This document shows positions 56,660 to 64,000 of a stretch of 64,000 nt of DNA, piece by piece (within the stretch, counting starts at the first letter, position 1; every line of letters starts with the position of its first letter). The notes beneath the pieces were generated by a model. The model did not search any database and had not been told where the DNA came from. It saw only the letters and a program-made list of their open reading frames with translations. Source of the stretch: Tahibacter harae (GTDB lineage Bacteria > Pseudomonadota > Gammaproteobacteria > Xanthomonadales > Rhodanobacteraceae); NCBI RefSeq assembly GCF_024437735.1, contig NZ_JANFQO010000004.1, forward strand, positions 1-64,000, read 5' to 3'. The position numbers and the translations under genes were made by a program.

Positions 56660-58045
56660 TCAGTCTTCCCGCGCCCCGGCCTTCACATCCACGCCCAGGT
56701 CGCGCAGCTTGCGGTAGAGATGGGTGCGCTCCATGCCGACCAGCTTGGCCAGCTTGCCCACGCTGCCGCCGGTCTCCTGCAGCTGGCGCAGCAGGTAGAC
56801 GCGCTCGAACTGCTCGCGCGCCTCGCGCAGCGGCAGGCCGTAGTCGATGTCGAAGCCATCGCCGCGCAGCGGCTGGCGCGGCGGCGGTGCGCCGCCGCCC
56901 AGGGCCTGCTCGACCTCGTTGAGTTCCACTTCCGGCGCCGCGCCCAGGATCAGCAGGCGCTGCACCAGATTGCGCAGCTCGCGCAGGTTGCCCGGCCAGG
57001 GGTAGTTGCGCAGGCGGTTCTGCACCGCCACCGGGAAAATGCGATAAGGCAACTTGTCGCGATTGGAGAAAAAGTCGGCGTAGTACTGCAGCAGCTCGGG
57101 CACGTCCTCGATGCGCTCGCGCAGCGCGGGCACCGCCAGCGGCACGACCTTGAGCTGGTAGTACAGCTCCTCGCGGAAGCGGCCGGCCGCGACCAGCGCG
57201 TCCAGGTCCTGCGCCGAGGCGGCGATCACGCGCACATCCAGGCCCACCGGCTCGCGCCCGCCGCAGCGGATCAGCGCACGCCGCTCCAGGGTCGAGGACA
57301 GGCGCAGCTGCAGTTCCGGATCCAGCTCCGCCACCTCGTCCAGATACAGGCTGCCGCCGTTGGCCTGTTCCAGCAGGCCCAGCTGCACCGCGCCGCTTTC
57401 CTCCGAACCGAACAGGGTCTGCGCAGCGTGGTCGCGGGCGATGGAACCCGGCGCGACGGTGACGAAGGGGCCGCCGCGGCGCGCGCTTTTCTCGTGCAGC
57501 CAGCGCGCCAGCGATTCCTTGCCGCTGCCGGCCTCGCCGCTGAGCAGCAGCCAAGTGTCGTGGCCGGCCAGGCGTTCCAGCTGGGCGCGCAGCGCCTGCA
57601 TCGCGCGCGAGGATCCAATCGGCTCCAGCGGCACCGGCAGCTGGCGCTTGAGGCCCTCGTTCTCGCGCTTGAGCCGGCTGGCTTCCAGCGCGCGCTCCAC
57701 CGTCAGCAGCAGCTTGGCCAGGGACAGCGGTTTCTCTACGAAATCGTAGGCGCCCAGGCGGGTGGCCTCGACCGCGGTTTCCACCGTGCCGTGGCCGGAA
57801 ATCATGATGACCGGGCAGCTCAGGCCGCCGCGCTCGGACCATTCGCGCAGCAGGCTGATGCCGTCGGTATCGGGCATCCAGATATCCAGCAGGATGGCGT
57901 CCGGACGGATCTGCCGGCGCAGCTCCCGCGCCGCCGCGGCGTTCTCGGCCACGCTGACCTGATAGCCCTCGTCCTGCAGGATGTCCTGCACCAGACTGCG
58001 GATATCCGGCTCGTCGTCGACGACCAGGATGTGACCGGATGCCAT
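56660..58045 (-). CDS. NtrC/NtrX-type response regulator lacking the GAFTGA loop
   Basis: The 461-residue protein has a receiver domain with Asp54 (LLDIWMPDTDG), an AAA+ domain with Walker A GEAGSGKE (170-177) and Walker B LYLDE (233-237), and a C-terminal Fis-type HTH (GKLAKLVGMERTHLYRKLRD). The N-terminal QDILQDEGYQVSVAEN is NtrX-like. Where sigma-54 activators have GAFTGA, it has GAVQLG near 218-223, so it is unlikely to activate sigma-54 RNA polymerase and may repress or act with sigma-70. No NtrY-like kinase is adjacent; the kinases downstream in the operon are candidates. Start MASGHIL. Confidence 0.92.
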   Translation of the reverse strand: MASGHILVVDDEPDIRSLVQDILQDEGYQVSVAENAAAARELRRQIRPDAILLDIWMPDTDGISLLREWSERGGLSCPVIMISGHGTVETAVEATRLGAYDFVEKPLSLAKLLLTVERALEASRLKRENEGLKRQLPVPLEPIGSSRAMQALRAQLERLAGHDTWLLLSGEAGSGKESLARWLHEKSARRGGPFVTVAPGSIARDHAAQTLFGSEESGAVQLGLLEQANGGSLYLDEVAELDPELQLRLSSTLERRALIRCGGREPVGLDVRVIAASAQDLDALVAAGRFREELYYQLKVVPLAVPALRERIEDVPELLQYYADFFSNRDKLPYRIFPVAVQNRLRNYPWPGNLRELRNLVQRLLILGAAPEVELNEVEQALGGGAPPPRQPLRGDGFDIDYGLPLREAREQFERVYLLRQLQETGGSVGKLAKLVGMERTHLYRKLRDLGVDVKAGARED

Positions 58046-58164
58046 GTTCGCTCCCCTGTTGCGAAAATGCGACGGCGCAGCATACTCCAACTGGGTGTTC
58101 ATTCCGCTAGGTGTCTGATCGAGCCCGCGCAGCACCTGTGCCATTGCGCGTGCGCGGTGTGCTG

Positions 58165-58656
58165 CTACATTGCGGAGCCTGCGACAGGGCCGCTGCCGCG
58201 GCCGACCTGCCGCAGGACCAGCGCGACGAAACAGGCCCAGCCGGCGACGAAAATCCAGCTCAAATCCAGGTGAAAGAGCAGCTCGCAGCTGCTGCCCTGC
58301 TGCATTGCGCAGATGACCATGTCCGCGCCGCACAATACGGCGATCGTGGTGGTTGCAAGTGCCAGGATCGGGGCGAAGCAACGGAAGCGCGACCACAGGC
58401 CCAGGGCCGACACGATCATCGCCGTGAGCAGCAACGCGCCGAACACAGTCCATGCCATCTCCGATCCGGTCAGCGGACCGTAGGTCGGGCCATCGAGGAC
58501 GAGATGAGCGGGCGGTGGCGATGGCGGGTAGTAGCTCTGATACGTGCTTATGGTTAGGCCGAACAGGAGCAAAGCCGGCAACGCCACGCTGACCAGCGTG
58601 ATCAACCCCAGGGCGCTGCGTAGGCCGAGGCCGCTGCGCCGCACCTGCATGTCCAT
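58165..58656 (-). CDS. Four-span membrane protein, hypothetical
   Basis: The 163-residue protein has about four hydrophobic segments (near 12-36, 66-86, 92-115 and 130-150) joined by short loops, with a Tyr/Pro-rich outer loop (YQSYYPPSPPPAH) and three Cys residues in the second half. No family recognised. It precedes the NtrX-like gene by 119 bp on the same strand and may be in its transcript, but the gap leaves that open. Confidence 0.7.
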   Translation of the reverse strand: MDMQVRRSGLGLRSALGLITLVSVALPALLLFGLTISTYQSYYPPSPPPAHLVLDGPTYGPLTGSEMAWTVFGALLLTAMIVSALGLWSRFRCFAPILALATTTIAVLCGADMVICAMQQGSSCELLFHLDLSWIFVAGWACFVALVLRQVGRGSGPVAGSAM

Positions 58657-58893
58657 GGCTCCCCCGTGCCATCACCGCGAATGGCTACGACTGTAACCGC
58701 AGGGCCCGGCATCACGACAGCGGCCGACCGGCAAAGCAGCGGCGGGCAACCGGCGCTGCCCTCGATAGGCGGCATCGATGGAATTCATCGACAGCAGCAA
58801 TTGGCATACATCTGCACACAGGACCATGCTCAACCAGGCCGCGGTGACGCGGCTTCAGGGGACTTCCGCTTTTCACCACTCGGGAGCACCACC

Positions 58894-60303
58894 ATGAACA
58901 GGTCCGCGCAATTCCACCGGATAGCCAGTCTGACCCTGTTTTTAGCCCTGGGCAGCAGCGCCCAGGCGCAATCCACCGAAGATGCCAGGCCCGCGAGCAG
59001 GCCCAGCAGCTACATGCCCGTGGTCGAGGAAGATTTCGCCACCGTCATGAACCGCATGCGTGCGCAGAAGCCGGGTATACAGCAGCGCCACGCCAACCTG
59101 CTGCGCGAACGCTACGACCTCGCCGACCGTCCCGCCGCCGGCGTGACCATGAGCCGCGGCAAGCCGGTGCAGGAAGGCGTGCGCGTGAAGCTCAGGAACG
59201 GCAGCAGCTGGGACAGCCTGGCCGCGCTGAGTCCAGAGGAAATCAAGAACCGCAACCTCTGGCCGGAAGGCTTTTTCCCGCTGCCGCATCCCAACCAGGC
59301 CGAAGGCGGCATGCTGTTCCCGCAGTTCCAGATCAACGAGGTCAAGCAGCAGACCCTGCGCGATCTGACACGCTTCGATCTGGACTTCGATTTTCCCGAT
59401 CACCTGCTGCCCGAGTTCCCCGCGCCGATCTACCTGACCACGCGGCCGGATCTGGGCGACGTGTCGCGCGGCAAGCTGGTCACCTCGGACAATTTCTATG
59501 AACTGTTCAACGGCATCCTCAACCCCAAGCAGCTCGAAGGCCTGCGCCTGCTGGTGGTGCCGTTCCCGCAGCAGCAGTTCAACCTCACGGCGGACCGCCG
59601 CTCGGCCAAGGCCAGCTTCGGCGTCGCCTGTTTCGACTGCCATGCCAACGGCCATACCAACGCCGCCACCCATCTCGTCGGCGACATAAGGCCGCAGGAG
59701 CACCGCCACCGCATAGACACACCCAGCCTGCGCGGGGTGAACGTGCAGCGCCTGTTCGGCTCGCAGCGCGCGCTCAAGACCGTCGAGGATTTCACCGAAT
59801 TCGAGCAGCGCGCCGCCTATTTCGACGGCGATCCGGTGATCGCGACCAAGAAAGGCGTGAACATCCTCGAACGCGGCAGCCAGGTGCATTTCATGGCCGA
59901 ATTCCAGGCCCTGCTCGACTTCCCGCCCGCGCCCAAGCTCGCGGTCGACGGAAAACTCGACCCGAAGAAAGCCAGCGAAGCCGAGCTGCGCGGACAGGAG
60001 GTATTTTTCGGCAAAGGCAAATGTTCCACCTGCCACACGCCGCCGTACTACACCGACAACCTGATGCACAACCTGCAAGTGGAACGCTTCTTCAAGGAGA
60101 AGACCATCAACGGCCGCCTCGCCAGCGCCGACGGCCCGATCAAGACCTTCCCGCTGCGCGGCATCAAGGATTCACCGCCCTACCTGCACGACGACCGGCT
60201 GCTGACGCTGGATGACACCGTGGAGTTCTTCAACCTGGTGCTGGAGACCAGGCTCAGCGGGGAAGAGAAGAAGGATCTGGTGAGTTTTCTGCGGGCGTTG
60301 TAA
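58894..60303 (+). CDS. Periplasmic di-haem cytochrome c (peroxidase/MauG-like)
   Basis: The 469-residue precursor has a signal peptide (about 1-25, ending AQA) and two c-type haem sites, CFDCH at 246-250 and CSTCH at 377-381. The second is followed by PYYTDNLMHN, and later by DSPPYLHDDRLLTLDD, typical of the bacterial cytochrome c peroxidase/MauG superfamily. The first 230 residues are not a standard part of that family and may be a substrate or partner domain. It is monocistronic, with repeats downstream. Peroxidase activity is plausible but not proven by these motifs. Confidence 0.88.
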   Translation: MNRSAQFHRIASLTLFLALGSSAQAQSTEDARPASRPSSYMPVVEEDFATVMNRMRAQKPGIQQRHANLLRERYDLADRPAAGVTMSRGKPVQEGVRVKLRNGSSWDSLAALSPEEIKNRNLWPEGFFPLPHPNQAEGGMLFPQFQINEVKQQTLRDLTRFDLDFDFPDHLLPEFPAPIYLTTRPDLGDVSRGKLVTSDNFYELFNGILNPKQLEGLRLLVVPFPQQQFNLTADRRSAKASFGVACFDCHANGHTNAATHLVGDIRPQEHRHRIDTPSLRGVNVQRLFGSQRALKTVEDFTEFEQRAAYFDGDPVIATKKGVNILERGSQVHFMAEFQALLDFPPAPKLAVDGKLDPKKASEAELRGQEVFFGKGKCSTCHTPPYYTDNLMHNLQVERFFKEKTINGRLASADGPIKTFPLRGIKDSPPYLHDDRLLTLDDTVEFFNLVLETRLSGEEKKDLVSFLRAL

Positions 60304-60660
60304 TTCGGGGATTCGAGGATTCGGGGTTGGTCTTGGCTCGTTGGCGGCGCGGGTGCGCCGCATGAAGCAAAAGCCCTCTCCCCAAGCGCGTTTACGCGCT
60401 TGGGGAGAGGGTTGGGCGAGGGGCGACGCTTCCGTCGCGAGGGACTCCGGGTTTCGCCGGCGCTTCGCGTGTTGAAGGTTTTGGCGAAAATCCAACGGGC
60501 GAGGCGCGTTGATCGTTGCCCCCAGCCCTCTCCCCAAACGCTGCTGGGGAGAGGGAGCTTCCGCTTCTTCTCGAAGAAATCCGGCAAATTTCACGTGCCA
60601 GAAACCTCGGATTCCGCCGCGCACTCCCTGCGAATCCCGAATCCTGAGATCCCAGCTCAA
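60301..60660. repeat. Long dispersed intergenic repeat, copy 2, with GATTCGGG words
   Basis: From left to right: TTCGGGGATTCGAGGATTCG words at the gene end, a hairpin CTCTCCCCAAGCGCG / CGCGCTTGGGGAGAG, the spacer with GGCGAAAATCCAACGGGCG, a second GGGGAGAGGG hairpin, then TCCGGCAAATTTCACGTGCC and GAATCCCGAATCC words. The order and several stretches match copy 1 at 10005-10460. It fills nearly all of the interval between the cytochrome gene and the GT39 gene. Confidence 0.7.
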
Positions 60661-62348
60661 TCCCCATCCCTCTCCACCGGCTCCCCATACCGCCAGTAAT
60701 CCGGCGGATACAAGGCCGTCCGCTGCGCCGGCTCCGCCGGCGTCTGGCCGGCCTCGACGGCGGCCACGGTGGTCGCGTCCCATACTTCCAGCCAGCGCGA
60801 GCGGAACGGCTGGATCAGCAGGGCGAAGCGCCGGGCGCGCGGGTCCAGCCTGGCCGGATAGCGCACCACTACGCCATCGGGATGGGCCTTGGCCCAGGCG
60901 CCGATGTCGTCGTTGCGGATTTCCGCGATGCTGCCGCTGAGCCGCGCGTGGTAGTGGAACTGGCCTTCGTAGGCGCCGACATTGGCGATGGGCCGGCCCG
61001 CCGCCTGCAGGCGCTGCAGCAGGTCGGCAGTCGGGGTCAGGTCGTAGTTGTGGAACAGGGCCTGGGCGAACAGCGAATGCGCCAGCGCGACGCCGAGCAG
61101 GCTGGCACCGGCGATGCGGTGCAGTTCCTTTTCGCCTTCGCCGGGCAACAGCAGCAACAGGCCCAGGGCGACGAAGCCGACCGCGAACCAGGGACTCAAC
61201 GCGGCCGCGTCGTGCAGCCAGTGCGAATGCATGCGGCCGCTGGCTTGCCACACCGGCAGCAGGAACAGGACCGCGGCGAAGGCCAGCGCGGCCAGGGCCA
61301 GCGGCCAGGCTCCCCAGCGCCAGCCCTTGCCGCTGCCGGCGGCCTGCTGCCGCGCGATCAGGCAGGCCAGGGCCATGGCGGCACCGGGCAACAGGGGCAG
61401 CAGGTAGTACACCTGCTTGCCGGAAATCAGGGAGAAAACGGCGAAGGTCGGCACCAGCCAGGCAATCAGGAAGCGCTCGCCGTCGCCCAGCGGGCGGCGC
61501 AGGGTGAAACCCGCATGCCACAGGCGCAGCCAGCCTATCCACGGGAACAGCAGCACGCCGAGCATGGGCAGGTACCACAGCAGCGGACGCGCATGGTCGA
61601 AGCTGTCGACCACGCGGCCGGCGGTCTGCATGAACAGCAGTTCGTGGCGGTATTCCTCGCCGCCGACGATCGCCGCCGGGATCACCCACGCCAGCAATAT
61701 GGCCAGGCCGCCAAGCACGGCCAGCAGGCCGCGGCGGTACCAGCCGGCACGGTCGGCGCGGGCGTATTCGCTCCACCAGGGGCCCAGCAGCAGCGGAAAG
61801 GCCACGTGCAGCAGCATCACCGGGCCCTTGGTCATCAGGCCCGCGCCCACGGCCACGGCGAACCAGCCCCAGCGCGGCCGTCCCGCCAGCGCGGCCAGGG
61901 CCAGCGCGACCCACAGCGCCAGCAGTACCTCGTACATGATCTGCAGGCCGAACAGGAAGGAATACGCCAGCGCGATCAGGAACCACGGCGTGAACCGCGC
62001 CACCGCCGGGCGCAGCGCATAGACGCGGCGCGCCAGCGCCGTCGCGGCGAGCAGCCAGGCCGCGCCGATCAGCACCTGCAGCACGCGCGGCCAGACATCG
62101 TTGACGCCGGCCACCGCCCAGCCGGCGTGGATCAGCCAGAACAGCAGCGGCACCTTGTGGCTGTAGGCATGGCCGTTGATGTGGGGAACCAGGAAACCGT
62201 GCTGATTCCACATTTCCCAGGCCACGCCCAGGGTACGGGTGGAATACAGCGGCAGCGGGCCATGCTGGAAAATCGCAAACAGGGCGACGGCGAACCAAAG
62301 CAACAACCAGGCCGGCGGAACCAGGTTCGGACGCATCGTTGGCGGCAT
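60657..62348 (-). CDS. GT39-family (ArnT-like) membrane glycosyltransferase
   Basis: The 563-residue protein has about 11 predicted spans and a first periplasmic loop with the acidic motif region (GVAWEMWNQHGFLVPHINGH) typical of GT39/PMT-like enzymes, followed by SHKVPLLFWL. It resembles ArnT-type transferases that move sugars from polyprenyl-phosphate donors to lipid A or proteins in the periplasm. The start is ambiguous: ATG at 62348 or 62336, neither with a good Shine-Dalgarno. It is divergent from a GT2 gene that probably acts in the same envelope pathway. The acceptor is unknown. Confidence 0.88.
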   Translation of the reverse strand: MPPTMRPNLVPPAWLLLWFAVALFAIFQHGPLPLYSTRTLGVAWEMWNQHGFLVPHINGHAYSHKVPLLFWLIHAGWAVAGVNDVWPRVLQVLIGAAWLLAATALARRVYALRPAVARFTPWFLIALAYSFLFGLQIMYEVLLALWVALALAALAGRPRWGWFAVAVGAGLMTKGPVMLLHVAFPLLLGPWWSEYARADRAGWYRRGLLAVLGGLAILLAWVIPAAIVGGEEYRHELLFMQTAGRVVDSFDHARPLLWYLPMLGVLLFPWIGWLRLWHAGFTLRRPLGDGERFLIAWLVPTFAVFSLISGKQVYYLLPLLPGAAMALACLIARQQAAGSGKGWRWGAWPLALAALAFAAVLFLLPVWQASGRMHSHWLHDAAALSPWFAVGFVALGLLLLLPGEGEKELHRIAGASLLGVALAHSLFAQALFHNYDLTPTADLLQRLQAAGRPIANVGAYEGQFHYHARLSGSIAEIRNDDIGAWAKAHPDGVVVRYPARLDPRARRFALLIQPFRSRWLEVWDATTVAAVEAGQTPAEPAQRTALYPPDYWRYGEPVERDGD

Positions 62349-62476
62349 GTGCAAGCGGCTGGGAGAAATTCGCCGCATTCTAGCAGCGCCCTCCATGACC
62401 GTCCGTTAGGCGCGCCTGAGATTCCCCGCACCGACAGGTTTGGGCCGGCGCCGCGCGGCTGCTACTCTCGCCCGCC

Positions 62477-63253
62477 ATGTCCGATCTCGCCCGCCCCGGC
62501 CTCACGGCCTGCATCATCACCTTCAACGAAGCCGACCGCATCGAGGCCTGCCTGGCTTCGCTGGATTTCTGCGACGAGATTGTCGTGGTGGATTCCGGCT
62601 CCAGCGACGGCACGGCCGAACGCGCCGCGGCGCTGGGCGCGCGCGTACTCACGCGCGCCTTCGACGGCTACCGCCGGCAGAAGGATTTCGCCGTGCAGCA
62701 GGCCGCCCACGACTGGGTGCTGTGCCTGGACGCGGACGAGCGCGTGACACCGGAACTGCGCGCCGCGATCCTGGCCGCGCGCGCCGCGGGCTTTGCCGCC
62801 GCCGGCTACCGCTTCGCCCGCTGCACCGAATATTTCGGCGCCTTCCTGCGCCACGGCAACGCCTATCCCGACCGCGTGCTGCGCCTGTTCGACCGCCGCC
62901 GCGGCGGCTGGCGCGGCGAGCGCGAGATCCATGAACACGTCAGCGTGGACGGCCCGGTCGAACGCCTGGCCGGCGATCTGGAACACCGCGCCTACCGTTC
63001 CCTGGCCGACCAGCTGCGCCGGCTGGAACGCTACGCCCAGCTCATGGCCGAACACGACCAGGCGCGCGGCCGGCGCGCGCGGCTGCTCAACCTTGTCGTG
63101 AATCCGGGCTGGCGCTTCGTGCGCGGCTTCGTGCTGCGCGCGGGCTTTCTCGACGGCTGGCGCGGGCTGATCTACGCCTGGGTCGAGGCCAACTACGTGC
63201 GCCAGAAATTCATCAAGCTGTGGCTGCTCAACCGCGGCCAGCGCATCGCCTGA
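62477..63253 (+). CDS. GT2-family glycosyltransferase (WaaE/KdtX-like)
   Basis: The 258-residue cytoplasmic enzyme has the GT2 opening CIITFNEADRIEACL, the nucleotide-binding VVVDSGSSDGT, the DXD-like LDADER, and a C-terminal region with VNPGWRFVRGFVLR. Length and motifs match the WaaE/KdtX group, which adds a hexose to the lipopolysaccharide core from a nucleotide sugar. Regular length, ATG start with no alternative. The divergent GT39 gene suggests a lipopolysaccharide-modification locus. Confidence 0.92.
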   Translation: MSDLARPGLTACIITFNEADRIEACLASLDFCDEIVVVDSGSSDGTAERAAALGARVLTRAFDGYRRQKDFAVQQAAHDWVLCLDADERVTPELRAAILAARAAGFAAAGYRFARCTEYFGAFLRHGNAYPDRVLRLFDRRRGGWRGEREIHEHVSVDGPVERLAGDLEHRAYRSLADQLRRLERYAQLMAEHDQARGRRARLLNLVVNPGWRFVRGFVLRAGFLDGWRGLIYAWVEANYVRQKFIKLWLLNRGQRIA

Positions 63254-63374
63254 GCGCGATTTCCCCGGCCGCGCCGCGCGGCCAATCCGGCGTGCAGTCC
63301 GGACGCGCGCCCCACTCGCGCCGCCCGGCGCGCACGAGCCGGCGCGCCAGGTCCGCCGTATGCCGCCGCGACGC

Positions 63375-63848
63375 TCAGGCCCGCGCCAGGATGCGCTGCG
63401 CCCGCGCCGTCATGCCGGCGGCGAATTCCTCGCCCTTGGCCTTGGCCAGCACACGCTGGTATTCGGGCAGAAGTTCGGTGAGTTCGGCCTTGGTATAGCA
63501 GCGCTCGAGCTTCAGCGTGAAGAGGAAGGCGCGCAAGCCCAGCGCGGCGACTGCGGTTTCGTTGATGAAGGCGCGCGCCAGCTGCAGCGGCGGCAGTTCG
63601 GCCTCGGCCGGCGCCGCGGCAGCGGCGGCGGACTGGGCCTGCAGCGTAATCAGGTTCAGCCCGGTCAGTTCGGCCAGGATGCCGCCCACGTCGCCCAGCG
63701 CGGCGAACTGGCGCTTGAGATCGGCCACGCTGTGCTCACCGTTCACCGCGATCAGCAGCGAACGCGAGCGTGCATGCAGCTTGTGCTGACGATCAACGAG
63801 TTCGCGCTGACCCTGCGGGGTCTTGCGCGGAATTGCCTGGTCCTGCAT
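63375..63848 (-). CDS. Unidentified cytoplasmic protein with a winged-helix-like N-terminus
   Basis: The 157-residue product has an N-terminal segment (LLIAVNGEHSVADLKRQFAA, then ILAELTGLNLI) whose pattern suggests a small winged-helix-type domain, an Ala-rich linker at about 70-85, and a helical C-terminal half (AFINETAVAALGLRAFLFTL). No family recognised. Start MQDQAIP was chosen because the frame upstream becomes Arg/Pro-rich. It is convergent with the GT2 gene. Conserved-looking codon bias supports it as a real gene. Confidence 0.75.
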   Translation of the reverse strand: MQDQAIPRKTPQGQRELVDRQHKLHARSRSLLIAVNGEHSVADLKRQFAALGDVGGILAELTGLNLITLQAQSAAAAAAPAEAELPPLQLARAFINETAVAALGLRAFLFTLKLERCYTKAELTELLPEYQRVLAKAKGEEFAAGMTARAQRILARA

Positions 63849-64000
63849 GGCCCTGCTCCCGAGGTCCGCAACGTAGGCCTGAGCATAATTCGGCGCGGCC
63901 GGAATTGACCAACCAGCCGCCGCGCGACGCCGCGGATTGCAAAACGCGGGAGAGCCACGATCGCCGCTCGGCCGCCTCCGCGGCTGCAAGGGGCGATTGC

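Overview
The window reads as chromosome of a high-GC gammaproteobacterium, most likely Lysobacterales (Xanthomonadales), perhaps Rhodanobacteraceae. This is inferred from strongly GC-biased third positions, the ECF sigma/Hanks-kinase pair, secreted proteins ending in an IFxDGFE tag, an IPTL-CTERM-type protein and intergenic GATTCGGG-type repeats. No 16S rRNA is present, so the assignment is tentative.

Layout. 0-6.8 kb: tail of an IS110 transposase, a Ser/Thr kinase with its ECF sigma factor, two related HTH regulators and a small regulator/membrane-protein pair. 6.9-11.8 kb: MoaD-like protein with a BNR-repeat protein, a BenE transporter, signal peptidase I and a Cys-rich secreted protein, separated by repeat-laden spacers. 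12.8-16.2 kb: a large secreted subtilase with a P-domain. 16.3-19.8 kb: an McrBC-type restriction system with an unusual McrB. 20.3-28.8 kb: KGG stress protein, Zn-alcohol dehydrogenase, large-subunit catalase with a DUF2243 protein, a thioredoxin-reductase-like flavoprotein, DUF2058, a YgjP-type metallopeptidase and a GNAT enzyme.

28.9-33.3 kb is a probable genomic island: a frameshifted controller-type HTH gene, a PD-(D/E)xK nuclease, and a convergent Type I-like methylase with a half-size specificity subunit, next to a CAT-anticodon tRNA and an integrase remnant. 33.8-37.1 kb carries a second subtilase, a paralogue of the first with the same length of 1101 residues.

37.5-45.2 kb holds housekeeping functions: an acyltransferase, a winged-helix/TPR regulator, rpoD, dtd and an LpxL-like acyltransferase. 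45.3-51.3 kb is a tightly overlapping four-gene operon that I read as a MoxR-vWA-beta-propeller ternary system. 51.4-52.7 kb encodes two cell-envelope proteins. 52.8-58.0 kb is a four-gene signalling operon: an NtrC/NtrX-like regulator lacking GAFTGA, a Hanks-type kinase, a HisKA_3 kinase and a LuxR-type regulator. 58.2-63.9 kb carries a membrane protein, a di-haem cytochrome c, GT39 and GT2 glycosyltransferases and an unidentified protein.

The main themes are phospho-signalling, envelope and secreted proteins, and three conflict-type modules (McrBC, the island R-M set, and MoxR-vWA-bpX). A long dispersed intergenic repeat occurs in two copies 50 kb apart.
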